Of a stretch of DNA of 22,095 nt, positions 1 through 6,987 are shown piece by piece (within the stretch, counting starts at the first letter, position 1; every line of letters begins with the position of its first letter). The notes under the pieces were generated by a model, which worked only from the letters and a program-made list of their open reading frames with translations, searched no databases and was not told the origin of the DNA. A program made the translations under genes and the position numbers. The stretch covers positions 1-22,095 of the forward strand of contig CAYHDY010000016.1 in NCBI GenBank assembly GCA_964355525.1, given 5' to 3'. This stretch comes from XYB2-FULL-45-11 sp964355525 (GTDB lineage Bacteria > Patescibacteriota > Patescibacteriia > UBA9934 > GWF2-40-263).

Positions 1-49
1 TTTTAGTTTGAAGAGTATTATTCATTGTTATTTCCAACGATTTAGACAT
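1..49 (-). CDS. Possible partial CDS running off the left edge
   Basis: On the minus strand an ATG at 47-49 opens a frame that stays open for 16 codons to the window edge (it begins MSKSLEITMNNTLQTK). It lies 27 bases downstream of the stop of the small membrane-protein gene at 77-340 and in the same direction, so it could be the next gene of that group. No SD is visible. Sixteen codons are too few to judge coding potential or family. Confidence 0.3.
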   Translation of the reverse strand, partial: MSKSLEITMNNTLQTK

Positions 50-76
50 ACATATTTTATCTTTACTTGAATAATA

Positions 77-340
77 TTATTCTTCTAAATCCAAGTCGTT
101 ATCGTCCAAATCACCAACTCTTGTTTCAACTTCTTCTCTAAGATAATCAATTCTTGCCATGATTTTTTCTTCAAAATCTTCTAATTCACCTTGAATCATT
201 CCATTGATACCCTGGTGAATTAAAGCAATCGGCAAAAGAATAGACCAAAAGTTATAGTCTTCTTGTAAAATAAGTTTTGAAAATAAAACAAGCAGACCCA
301 AGCCAACAATCAATGAAAGAGAACCGAGAAGAGATTTCAT
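77..340 (-). CDS. Small two-helix membrane protein, unknown function
   Basis: An 87-residue protein starting at the ATG at 338-340; a TTG two codons further upstream is in frame but less likely. The N-terminal half holds two hydrophobic segments (about residues 3-23, LLGSLSLIVGLGLLVLFSK, and about 30-48, NFWSILLPIALIHQGI). The C-terminal half is charged, probably helical or coiled coil (LEDFEEKIMARIDYLREEVE), and ends in an acidic tail (DDNDLDLEE). This layout suggests a short inner-membrane protein with a cytoplasmic helix. It follows the zinc-ribbon gene at 349-510 by 8 bases, so the two are probably co-transcribed. I recognise no family. Confidence 0.6.
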   Translation of the reverse strand: MKSLLGSLSLIVGLGLLVLFSKLILQEDYNFWSILLPIALIHQGINGMIQGELEDFEEKIMARIDYLREEVETRVGDLDDNDLDLEE

Positions 341-348
341 ATTCAAAT

Positions 349-510
349 CTAGCTTACATTACTAATATTCAAAACGGTTCCGCATTTTTTACAACAAAAG
401 ATATCAATAAAACGAAGTTCTGGAATAGAAGAACTAACATCTTTGTGTTCATATCCAATATTAAAACCACTAGAAAGATCTGTTTTACATGCGGGACATT
501 TTGGCGACAT
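349..510 (-). CDS. Small zinc-ribbon protein (53 aa)
   Basis: A 53-residue frame from the ATG at 508-510 to the TAG at 349-351. It has a CPAC pair near the N-terminus (C5, C8) and a CCKKCG cluster near the C-terminus (C39, C40, C43), the four-cysteine arrangement of a treble-clef or zinc-ribbon fold. The middle (about residues 15-35) has no obvious motif. Such proteins usually bind nucleic acid or act as small adaptors, but nothing here fixes a role. The stop lies 8 bases before the ATG of the membrane-protein gene at 77-340, so they probably form a pair. No SD is seen. Confidence 0.6.
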   Translation of the reverse strand: MSPKCPACKTDLSSGFNIGYEHKDVSSSIPELRFIDIFCCKKCGTVLNISNVS

Positions 511-542
511 AAGTTTTAAATTACGAATTACATATTGAACAC

Positions 543-583
543 GAGATCCTTCGACTCGTCGATGACTCCTCGCTCAGGATGAC
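543..583. repeat. Dispersed palindromic repeat, copy A
   Basis: The segment begins GATCCTTCGACTCG and ends CGCTCAGGATGAC, the same two half-sites that form both ends of the GIY-YIG unit at 19549-19952. The centre (about 559-570) differs from the other copies. It is intergenic, just beyond the dnaK terminator hairpin. Confidence 0.65.
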
Positions 584-585
584 AC

Positions 586-626
586 AATCGAACCGGGGCG
601 AGCCAAAGACTCGCCCCGGTTCGATT
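586..626 (-). terminator. dnaK terminator hairpin
   Basis: A perfect 17-bp G+C-rich stem (arms 586-602 and 610-626) with a 7-base loop, beginning 4 bases after the dnaK stop codon. In the minus direction no run of T follows, so it may act with Rho or as a 3'-end stabiliser rather than as a classical intrinsic terminator. Confidence 0.7.
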
Positions 627-629
627 TAA

Positions 630-2528
630 TTATTCCTTCTCCGTAAACTCCGCATCAATCGGCTCATCTTCCTTCTTTTTTTCTTGGCTTCCCGACTTCT
701 CGGCTTCTCCTTGTGCACCTTCTGCACCCTTTGCTTCATACATCTTCGCCCCCACTGCCTGCGCGACGGTTGAAAGTTCATCCGCTGCTTTCTTAATCGC
801 TTCGTGATCGTCTTTATCTTTCACGGCTTTCAATGCTTCGATTTTATCTTCCACTTCTTTGCGTTCAACATCCGTGATTTTGTCACCGGCGTCTTTCAAC
901 ATTTTTTCTGAAGTGTAGATCATGGTGTCTGCGATGTTCTGATGCTCAATGCGTTCTTTTGCTTTTGCATCTTCTTCCGCGTGCAATTCCGCATCTTGTT
1001 TCATGCGTTCGATTTCTTCTTTGGACAAACCGGTTGAACCTTGGATCGTAATCTGTTGGCTCTTTCCGGATGCTTTATCTGTTCCCGTCACGTTCAAAAT
1101 TCCGTTTGCATCAATATCGAACTTCACTTCAACTTGTGGAACTCCGCGTTGTGCCATTGGCAAACCGGAGAGCATGAAGCGTCCGAGTGTTTTGTTTCCA
1201 TCCGCCATCGGACGTTCTCCTTGAAGAACGTGAATCTCAACCGTTGTCTGATTATCGGCTGCTGTTGAAAATACTTGTGACTTTGATGTTGGAATCGTTG
1301 TGTTGCGTTCGATGAGTTTCGTCATCACACCGCCCATTGTTTCAATTCCGAAAGATAATGGTGTGACATCGAGCAACAAGACGTCTTTAACTTCTCCTTG
1401 CAAAACTCCTGCTTGAACCGCTGCACCAAGTGCAACAACTTCATCCGGGTTTACAGAGATGTTTGGTTTCTTTCCGAAAAATTCTTCCACAACTTTTTGC
1501 ACGAGTGGCATGCGTGTCATTCCGCCAACCATGACGATTTCTTGAATATCACCCTTCGACAAACCAGCGTCTTTCAACGCCGCTTGAACAGGTCCAATTG
1601 TTTTCTGCACGAGATCATGACAGAGCTCTTCGAGTTTTGAACGTGTGAGTGTGATGACCAAATGTTTTGGACCATTCGCATCAGACGTAATAAACGGTTG
1701 GTTGATTTCTGTTTGTTGTGATGTGGAAAGTTCGATCTTTGCACGTTCTGCCGCATCCTTAATACGTTGCAAAGCGAGAGGATCTTTTGCGAGATCAACA
1801 CCTTCTTGTTTTTTAAATTCAGCTAAAATCCATTCGATGATCACGCGATCGAAATCATCTCCACCGAGGTGTGTATCACCATTTGTAGATTTAACTTCAA
1901 CGGTGTCTGAAGAAATATCCAAAATGGAAACGTCGAATGTTCCTCCACCAAGATCGTACACAGCGATTTGTTGGCCGATCTTTTTGTCGAATCCATACGC
2001 AAGTGCCGCTGCGGTTGGCTCGTTAATGATACGAAGAACTTTAAGTCCAGCGATTTCACCCGCAACTTTTGTTGCGTTACGTTGTGCGTCATCGAAGTAT
2101 GCAGGAACCGTAATAACGGCTTCTGTCACTTTTTCGCCAAGCTTTTCTTCCACGTCCGCTTTGATCTTTTGCAAAATCATCGCAGAGATTTCTTCTGGGG
2201 TGTATTCCTTGTCTCCCATTTTAATCGCAACACCATCGCCATGTTTGACGATTGCGTACGGCATCATTTGTTTGTCGCGGGTAACTTCTGCATCTTCAAA
2301 ACGACGTCCGATCAAACGCTTAATAGAAAACAATGTGTTCGCAGGATTTGTGACAGACTGACGTTTTGCTGGAAGTCCAACGACACGTTCCCCACCTTTT
2401 GCGGTTGCAACGATAGATGGTGTTGTGCGTGCCCCTTCTTTATTCTCCAAAACTTTCGGTTGTCCACCTTCCATGATGGCTACACAAGAGTTTGTCGTTC
2501 CAAGATCGATTCCAATGATTTTTGACAT
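630..2528 (-). CDS. dnaK: Chaperone DnaK (Hsp70)
   Basis: 632 residues, the usual DnaK length. The N-terminal ATPase domain opens with the phosphate-1 signature GIDLGTTNSC; the DLGGGTFD phosphate-2 motif and the VGGMTRMP motif follow in order. The substrate-binding domain (about 385-505: LLLDVTPLSFGIETMGG) and helical lid come next, and the tail ends in the typical DAEF-type motif (PIDAEFTEKE). DnaK binds exposed hydrophobic segments in the cytosol in an ATP cycle driven by DnaJ and GrpE. The start is the ATG at 2526-2528. The frame is open about 120 codons further upstream, but that part crosses the grpE end out of frame and the spacer inverted repeat, so it is not used. The last gene of the CIRCE-controlled operon; dnaJ does not follow. 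Confidence 0.98.
   Translation of the reverse strand: MSKIIGIDLGTTNSCVAIMEGGQPKVLENKEGARTTPSIVATAKGGERVVGLPAKRQSVTNPANTLFSIKRLIGRRFEDAEVTRDKQMMPYAIVKHGDGVAIKMGDKEYTPEEISAMILQKIKADVEEKLGEKVTEAVITVPAYFDDAQRNATKVAGEIAGLKVLRIINEPTAAALAYGFDKKIGQQIAVYDLGGGTFDVSILDISSDTVEVKSTNGDTHLGGDDFDRVIIEWILAEFKKQEGVDLAKDPLALQRIKDAAERAKIELSTSQQTEINQPFITSDANGPKHLVITLTRSKLEELCHDLVQKTIGPVQAALKDAGLSKGDIQEIVMVGGMTRMPLVQKVVEEFFGKKPNISVNPDEVVALGAAVQAGVLQGEVKDVLLLDVTPLSFGIETMGGVMTKLIERNTTIPTSKSQVFSTAADNQTTVEIHVLQGERPMADGNKTLGRFMLSGLPMAQRGVPQVEVKFDIDANGILNVTGTDKASGKSQQITIQGSTGLSKEEIERMKQDAELHAEEDAKAKERIEHQNIADTMIYTSEKMLKDAGDKITDVERKEVEDKIEALKAVKDKDDHEAIKKAADELSTVAQAVGAKMYEAKGAEGAQGEAEKSGSQEKKKEDEPIDAEFTEKE
681..708. repeat. 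28-nt repeat inside dnaK (pair with 3121-3148)
   Basis: This segment matches 3121-3148 in grpE at 26 of 28 positions and is read in the same frame; both proteins carry EKSGSQE. Here it falls in the disordered C-terminal tail of DnaK. Confidence 0.65.
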
Positions 2529-2540
2529 ATGAGTATACGA

Positions 2541-2635
2541 GGGTAGATACGGATTACAGATTAATACAGATGTAGATCTTCGACTTCGAAGCGTGTCCAT
2601 CCTTATCTGTATTAATCTGTAATCCGTATCTACCC
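2541..2635. repeat. 31-bp perfect inverted repeat filling the grpE-dnaK spacer
   Basis: Arms 2541-2571 and 2605-2635 are perfect reverse complements (left arm begins GGGTAGATACGGATTACAG) around a 33-base loop; an A-T pair at 2540/2636 extends the stem. It starts 8 bases after the grpE stop and ends 12 bases before the dnaK ATG, so the operon transcript would fold into a long hairpin between the two genes. It could process, stabilise or attenuate the message, or be a mobile repeat. Confidence 0.85.
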
Positions 2636-2643
2636 TTATTTTA

Positions 2644-3180
2644 TTAGTTTTTATTTTTGTTTTGAATAACAAGTGCTGGTCGAATGACTTTTCCCTGTCC
2701 TGAGCTTGTCGAAGGGTCTCCGAGTTTCCATCCGCGCATCGAGACTTCCACGATCGCGTTTTCCGCCTGCGATTCATCTTCTCGTTCGCCGACTGATTCG
2801 TGAAGATGCGGATCGAATGCGTCACCGACGGTTCCGAACGGTTCAACACCGAGTTCAAGCAATACGGATTCAAGTTGATTGCGAACATGCATCATGCCAG
2901 TCAACCAATTCTCTGCCGTTGCATCCAATCCTTGCGGCTTGAACTTCAACGCCTGATCAAAGTGATCGAGAATCGGGATAATCGATTCTGCAACATCTTC
3001 TTTCACTGCACGACGCATTGAATCTTTTTCTTTCCCCAAATCTTTTTTCAAGTTGTCATAATCCGCAAGCGCTCTCTGCCATCCAATAAGATAGCCATCA
3101 CACTTCTCACATTTCCCCTCTTCTTGACTTCCCGACTTCTCGACTTCTTCCTCTGTCATTTCAATTTCTTCTTCATTCAT
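2644..3180 (-). CDS. grpE: Nucleotide exchange factor GrpE
   Basis: 178 residues. An acidic disordered N-terminus is followed by the long GrpE helix (RALADYDNLKKDLGKEKDSM) and the C-terminal beta domain (LGVEPFGTVGDAFDPHLHE, then VIRPALV). GrpE releases ADP from DnaK. The ATG at 3178-3180 is preferred over the one at 3193-3195 because a GAGG lies 9 bases before it, within the overlapping end of hrcA, which suggests coupled translation. Oddly, the C-terminal GWKLGD-KVIRPALV motif is split by eight extra residues, PSTSSGQG, encoded exactly by the 24-nt repeat at 2693-2716. An N-terminal EKSGSQE is also repeat-encoded, and CEKC at about residues 25-28 forms a small cysteine pair. Confidence 0.95.
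   Translation of the reverse strand: MNEEEIEMTEEEVEKSGSQEEGKCEKCDGYLIGWQRALADYDNLKKDLGKEKDSMRRAVKEDVAESIIPILDHFDQALKFKPQGLDATAENWLTGMMHVRNQLESVLLELGVEPFGTVGDAFDPHLHESVGEREDESQAENAIVEVSMRGWKLGDPSTSSGQGKVIRPALVIQNKNKN
2693..2716. repeat. Dispersed palindromic repeat, copy B, in frame in grpE
   Basis: Minus-strand reading is CCCTTCGACAAGCTCAGG plus ACAGGG: 24 nt, exactly eight codons (PSTSSGQG). It keeps the grpE frame open and belongs to the CTTCG...GCTCAGG family of copies A, C and D. Confidence 0.8.
3121..3148. repeat. 28-nt repeat inside grpE (pair with 681-708)
   Basis: Differs from the dnaK copy at two positions and is read in the same frame (EKSGSQE). It lies in the acidic N-terminal tail of GrpE. 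Confidence 0.65.
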
Positions 3181-3181
3181 A

Positions 3182-3880
3182 TTATTCTTCCTCATTAAAT
3201 TCTTGAATGATTTTTTGTGCGGCTGCGAGGAGCGCGAGGTTGCGCGCGTAATCCATGCGCATCGGTCCCACGAGTCCGAGAATACCGCCTTCTGTATTTG
3301 GAAAATCGTATCGAACGATGATGGTTGTCATCTGATCGCCGAACGGATTGTGCGAGCCAATGAACACTTGCGGTTTTGTCGATGCACGATCAAAGAGATC
3401 GGACATCACCGTATCGAATTGATCGACAAGTTCGCCGAGGGCGGCGGAATCCTGAAACTCCGGCTTAAGAAATAAATTGGAAACACCGGTGACATGACTT
3501 GAATTTTGATCGAATGCGAGAAGAGCCGTCTCACCGGAAATCTGCACGAGACGTTTTGCGATCGCACGAAGCGCAACTTCTTTGTTAGACTCATGTGGCA
3601 TTTCTTCACCGAGCGTTTGTTCACTCGAAACGATCTGCGGCGCATCGACAATATGTTTCAAATAATATTGATACGCCTTCTCCGTTGGAATCCGCCCGGA
3701 CGATGTGTGTGCGTGACGCAAATACCCTTCTTCCTCAAGCAAACTCATTTCATTACGAACTGTGGCCGGAGAAATATCGAGATGATAGACCTCAACCAAG
3801 TACTTCGAACCAACCGGCTCAGCCGTTTTGATGTAATCATCAATGATGAGAGACAATAAATTGGCTTGTCGTGGTTCCAT
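3182..3880 (-). CDS. hrcA: Heat-inducible transcription repressor HrcA, short form
   Basis: 232 residues from the ATG at 3878-3880. The N-terminal winged helix is typical (SLIIDDYIKTAEPVGSKYL, then SPATVRNEMSLLEEEGYL and HTSSGRIPTEKAYQYYL). The C-terminal end also matches (GILGLVGPMRMDYARNLALL). The family is usually about 340 residues, so roughly 100 are missing between these blocks, where the GAF-like and inserted dimerisation region would be. HrcA represses heat-shock genes by binding CIRCE and is folded by GroEL in well-studied bacteria. First gene of hrcA-grpE-dnaK, just downstream of a CIRCE box, so autoregulation is expected. Its stop overlaps the grpE start region. Confidence 0.93.
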   Translation of the reverse strand: MEPRQANLLSLIIDDYIKTAEPVGSKYLVEVYHLDISPATVRNEMSLLEEEGYLRHAHTSSGRIPTEKAYQYYLKHIVDAPQIVSSEQTLGEEMPHESNKEVALRAIAKRLVQISGETALLAFDQNSSHVTGVSNLFLKPEFQDSAALGELVDQFDTVMSDLFDRASTKPQVFIGSHNPFGDQMTTIIVRYDFPNTEGGILGLVGPMRMDYARNLALLAAAQKIIQEFNEEE

Positions 3881-3888
3881 AAAACAAA

Positions 3889-3915
3889 TTAGCACTCTGT
3901 ATTATAGAGTGCTAA
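3889..3915 (-). promoter_or_regulatory. CIRCE operator
   Basis: Perfect TTAGCACTC-N9-GAGTGCTAA, matching the CIRCE consensus at every position. It lies 8 bases upstream of the hrcA ATG and covers the -10 box, so bound HrcA should block RNA polymerase directly. Confidence 0.97.
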
Positions 3916-3928
3916 TGAAATCTGTCAA
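3901..3928 (-). promoter_or_regulatory. Sigma-70-type promoter of hrcA-grpE-dnaK
   Basis: On the minus strand TTGACA (3923-3928) and TATAAT (3901-3906), both full consensus, are separated by 16 bases. The -10 is the CIRCE spacer. The -35 lies 5 bases beyond the stop of the gene at 3933-4478. Confidence 0.92.
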
Positions 3929-3932
3929 GAAA

Positions 3933-4478
3933 TTATTCCGCCTTTTTTGGCTTTAATTTGGCTAACTGTCTTTGTAACCAATTTCCTTCAGCAGGCGGAG
4001 TTGCCACCGTCTCGGCAGCTGGTCTTCCCATATATTGTTGAGTCCAGTCACCAGAATCCGCAGCAGGTTTGTCATTGCCACCAAGAGCAACCATATTTTG
4101 CAATTCCGTATGTTGTTCAGATCCGGGTTTAATCATGACTCGTTCCCCGCCCGTTCGTTCCGTGCGTCGAGATGCGTCCGCGTTGCGTCCGGCTTCCGGT
4201 GCGGATTGTGCAGCAACTTCATCTGCAACCTGTTCCGCCCGTCTTGATACTTCCTGCATGCGAGCCATTTTTTGCGCTTCTGCAACAGGATCACGTCGAT
4301 CTCTTGCAGCAACCTGTTCACTTGCTTGCAGTGATGCTTCGGCTATTCGTAATTTATCTGCTTCAGAAAGTCTGATACCTCCTGCGTCACGGCTTCTTAA
4401 TTTTCTTGCAACAGCCAACGCTTCATTATCTGCAGAATGGTCTTGCCCGCTGTCTCGTTGTGAATATCCACCAGCCAT
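3933..4478 (-). CDS. Charged, probably disordered hypothetical protein
   Basis: 181 residues from the ATG at 4476-4478. Rich in Ala, Glu, Arg, Asp and Gln with few hydrophobics; about residues 20-105 could form helices (ALAVARKLRSRDAGG, RRAEQVADEVAAQ). The C-terminus is a short basic amphipathic segment (WLQRQLAKLKPKKAE). No signal peptide or membrane span is seen, and I recognise no family. It follows the PP2C-like gene by 18 bases, so it is the likely last gene of the antiporter operon. No terminator separates it from the heat-shock promoter, so read-through into hrcA is possible. Confidence 0.7.
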   Translation of the reverse strand: MAGGYSQRDSGQDHSADNEALAVARKLRSRDAGGIRLSEADKLRIAEASLQASEQVAARDRRDPVAEAQKMARMQEVSRRAEQVADEVAAQSAPEAGRNADASRRTERTGGERVMIKPGSEQHTELQNMVALGGNDKPAADSGDWTQQYMGRPAAETVATPPAEGNWLQRQLAKLKPKKAE

Positions 4479-4496
4479 ATTGTTCAAAATTAAATT

Positions 4497-5207
4497 TTAT
4501 TCGATCTCCATCACAAGCGCCGCGATTTCTTTTGCGACGGAACTCATGGACTCTCGTCTCGCGATGTTTGCACGTAATTCTATTTCTTGTTCGAGTGAAT
4601 CTGATGATTCTGTTTGTTCGAGCAATCGTTCAAGGGTCTCGATCGACAGATGCTGTGAAGCGTCTTCACTCAAGAGAATCAATCGATTGTATGAACAAAC
4701 AGGAAGACAATGCACCTGAATCTCTCCGGATCTCATCGCCTCTTCTTTCCTTTTTATATCATAAATCGGGTCGTTTGTCAATCCATTTACGATGGAATCG
4801 ACATCCAAGATTGTTCTTTGTTCTCCATCGATTATAAACAATCGATGACTCCCCGTACTCGCAAAATAAACAGATGATCCGATTTGGCGCGCAAATGAAA
4901 ACGGAAGACGATGCGGTGATTCGATTCCGAACAAAAGATGATTCGCGATAACGACTTGTCGCACGACACTCTCTATTCCCCTCTTGATGGCTTCGTCGGT
5001 CGCGACATCCGTGTTCACATGCGATGCGCGTCGACGATTCAAATTTTCCATGCGCACATCAAACGACTCATCGAACGCGTGTTGAAATTGATGCATCATC
5101 GAATCAGCCGCATGCACATGCGTGCCGTTTGACGATTCGACAAGCAATCCGAAATTCGGCATGCGTGTTTTTGCAATGGCGGATTGTGAGTCGATGCGAA
5201 ATATCAT
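4497..5207 (-). CDS. PP2C-like (possibly inactive) phosphatase-fold protein
   Basis: 236 residues from the ATG at 5205-5207, which overlaps the antiporter stop as ATGA and so is the likely coupled start; ATG 5232-5234 is an in-frame alternative. The second half follows the order of a PP2C/PPM phosphatase: a strand pair IGSSVYFASTGSHRLFIIDGE where active enzymes have a GDSR motif, then RLILLSEDASQHLSIETLERLL where they have a SDG motif. The Asp metal ligands are not evident (TGSHR, SEDASQ) and no N-terminal DG motif is clear, so it may be a pseudophosphatase. Coupling to an antiporter suggests a regulatory partner. The fold assignment rests on pattern reading only. Confidence 0.6.
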   Translation of the reverse strand: MIFRIDSQSAIAKTRMPNFGLLVESSNGTHVHAADSMMHQFQHAFDESFDVRMENLNRRRASHVNTDVATDEAIKRGIESVVRQVVIANHLLFGIESPHRLPFSFARQIGSSVYFASTGSHRLFIIDGEQRTILDVDSIVNGLTNDPIYDIKRKEEAMRSGEIQVHCLPVCSYNRLILLSEDASQHLSIETLERLLEQTESSDSLEQEIELRANIARRESMSSVAKEIAALVMEIE

Positions 5208-6865
5208 ACAACTTCCGTTCGTAATTTTTGCCATGCCGTTTTCCGCACGGATGTTTCTTTCAACAACTCCGCAATTTTCTTTCCACTGAGTGAACTCGGC
5301 ACAATCACGTACGTCGCTCCCATATTGTAACAACGTTCTGCTTCTTCGTGTGTGTGAACAGAGACGACAACAGAACCGGAAAATCGTTTCGATCGAAGAT
5401 AGACGAGAAGGGTGGTACTGACAGCTGCATCCGGAATCGTCGAGAGGATGAGCTTGGATTTGTCCGCATGGATTTCTTCAAGAAAATTTTCATCGCCGAC
5501 ATCGCCGTAGAGCGATGGAATCCCGCACTCGGCAAGTTCGCGCGTGACTTGCGGATCGAAATCAACAACCGTGTAAGACTTTCGCATTTTCTGAATCGCT
5601 TTCAAGAGAACCGAACCGGTGCGATGAAATCCGAGAAGAAGTACTTGAACAGGTTCGTGCGTTTTGCGAAGTTCGGAATCGAGAACATGTTTCGGTTCAA
5701 AAAATCGAAAGAACGGATGAAGCGCGTCGTAAATGCGTTCGTTGTGTTCAATGAGGAACGAACTCGCACCAATCGTCAACAAACCAACAACGGTTACGAG
5801 TCCAAGAATAGATTCGGGAACTTGGCCCGAAGCAATACCGGCTGCAATGATAATAAAAGAGAATTCAGAAATTTGTGCAACCGTTGTACCGGCGAGAAAT
5901 CCCGTACGCGGGTGATAGCCGAGCGCGCGCATGATCACAAGTACAATGAGCGGATTGCCAATCAAAATAAACAATGTGAAACACACGATTGGAACAATCA
6001 TTGTCGAAAGACCAACGAAGCTCAAATGTGTTCCAAGAACGATGAAGAAAATAATGAGAAAGAAATCGCGGAGAGGTCGAACGCGTGCCGTGATCTCGCG
6101 ATGATAGAACGAACCCGAGAGTGTGATGCCGGCGATGAGCGCGCCGATTTCAATCCCGAATCCGAAATAAGATAAAAGATTCGCGATCAAGAAACACCAG
6201 CCAATCGCGAAAACAAATAATAATTCTTGCGACTTCGCGACGTACGATAAAATCGGCGGCAACAGCTTCGTCGAAACGATCCAGAGACACGGAATGAGAA
6301 TGATCGCTTTGACGATCGAACTTGTGAAGACTTGATCAAGGGCGATTCCCGATTTCATTGCGTTCAATCCGAGCAAGATGATCATCGCAAGAAAATCTTG
6401 CACGAGAAGAAAACCAATACTGATGCGACCGTAAAGCGCATCCGTATCTTCTTTGTCTGTGAGAAATTTCACAACGATGATCGTCGACGCGAAGGTAAAC
6501 GCAATGGCGAGATATACACTAACGATCGGCGTGAATCCGAGCAACATCGCAACACCGAATCCGATAACACTCGTAAACACGACTTGCCCAACACCGGTTG
6601 CGAACGAGACGCCGCCGACATCTTTCACATTCCTCCAGTTCAATCCGAGTCCAACCGTGAACAACAAAAACGCCACGCCAATTTGCGACATGACGGAAAA
6701 CACATCCGAGTTTTTGGTGAGCGCGAATAAACTCGGCCCCGCAATCACACCCGTAATAATGTACGCAATGATGAGCGGCAACCGCAGACGATGAACAATC
6801 ATCGAAGCAAGCGCGGCGATGACAAACACAATTCCGATTTCAAAAAAAAGATGTTCAAGTAGCAT
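5204..6865 (-). CDS. KefB-type monovalent cation:proton antiporter (CPA2) with RCK/TrkA-N domain
   Basis: 553 residues from the ATG at 6863-6865. About residues 1-375 hold a dozen hydrophobic segments of the Na+/H+ exchanger fold, with CPA2-like stretches (RLPLIIAYIITGVIAGP, ASTIIVVKFLTDKEDTDALYGR, GFLLVQDFLAMIILLGLNA). About residues 405-545 form a Rossmann-type TrkA-N domain (VQVLLLGFHRTGSVLL, VVDFDPQV, SLYGDVGDENFLEE) that in KefB/KefC relatives binds nucleotides or glutathione and gates the channel. The nucleotide loop reads GFHRTG rather than GxGxxG. Expected in the cytoplasmic membrane, exchanging K+ or Na+ for H+. First gene of a three-gene operon. No SD; a TATAAT lies six bases before the ATG. 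Confidence 0.93.
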   Translation of the reverse strand: MLLEHLFFEIGIVFVIAALASMIVHRLRLPLIIAYIITGVIAGPSLFALTKNSDVFSVMSQIGVAFLLFTVGLGLNWRNVKDVGGVSFATGVGQVVFTSVIGFGVAMLLGFTPIVSVYLAIAFTFASTIIVVKFLTDKEDTDALYGRISIGFLLVQDFLAMIILLGLNAMKSGIALDQVFTSSIVKAIILIPCLWIVSTKLLPPILSYVAKSQELLFVFAIGWCFLIANLLSYFGFGIEIGALIAGITLSGSFYHREITARVRPLRDFFLIIFFIVLGTHLSFVGLSTMIVPIVCFTLFILIGNPLIVLVIMRALGYHPRTGFLAGTTVAQISEFSFIIIAAGIASGQVPESILGLVTVVGLLTIGASSFLIEHNERIYDALHPFFRFFEPKHVLDSELRKTHEPVQVLLLGFHRTGSVLLKAIQKMRKSYTVVDFDPQVTRELAECGIPSLYGDVGDENFLEEIHADKSKLILSTIPDAAVSTTLLVYLRSKRFSGSVVVSVHTHEEAERCYNMGATYVIVPSSLSGKKIAELLKETSVRKTAWQKLRTEVV

Positions 6866-6871
6866 GGGGGA

Positions 6872-6877
6872 ATTATA
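6872..6877 (-). promoter_or_regulatory. Candidate -10 box of the antiporter gene
   Basis: TATAAT on the minus strand ends 6 bases before the ATG, so transcription from it would start at or next to the start codon (leaderless message). The -35 is weak (TTTCAG, 16-base spacing). Confidence 0.45.
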
Positions 6878-6929
6878 ACACAAAGCACCAAATCTGAAAT
6901 TCCAAATAACAAAGTGAATTTCTTTTCCC

Positions 6930-6957
6930 TTGACTATTCCCTCTCACCTGTTACTCT
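6930..6957 (+). promoter_or_regulatory. Candidate promoter of upp
   Basis: TTGACT (6930-6935), 16 bases, TACTCT (6952-6957). The -35 is good and the -10 weak. Spacing equals that of the promoters at 7690 and 17320. Confidence 0.55.
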
Positions 6958-6961
6958 GTCG

Positions 6962-6981
6962 CCAGACATTTCGTCTGGAGG
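6962..6981 (+). promoter_or_regulatory. Leader hairpin overlapping the upp SD
   Basis: A 6-bp perfect stem CCAGAC/GTCTGG (6962-6967, 6973-6978) with loop ATTTC; its last two G are the first bases of the GGAGG SD (6977-6981), six bases before the ATG. It may limit ribosome access or protect the 5' end. Confidence 0.5.
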
Positions 6982-6987
6982 TCACCC

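Noticed and set aside
1645..2525. Long plus-strand frames opposite dnaK
   Set aside because: They are antisense shadows of a well-conserved gene with no family resemblance and no start signals.
2529..2888. N-terminal extension of DnaK by about 120 residues
   Set aside because: It runs through the spacer inverted repeat and the end of grpE out of frame; the canonical start MSKIIGIDLGTTNS is at 2528.
5348..6175. 275-codon plus-strand frame opposite the antiporter gene
   Set aside because: Low-complexity Arg/Asn/Glu composition typical of an antisense frame; the minus-strand gene has clear transporter motifs.
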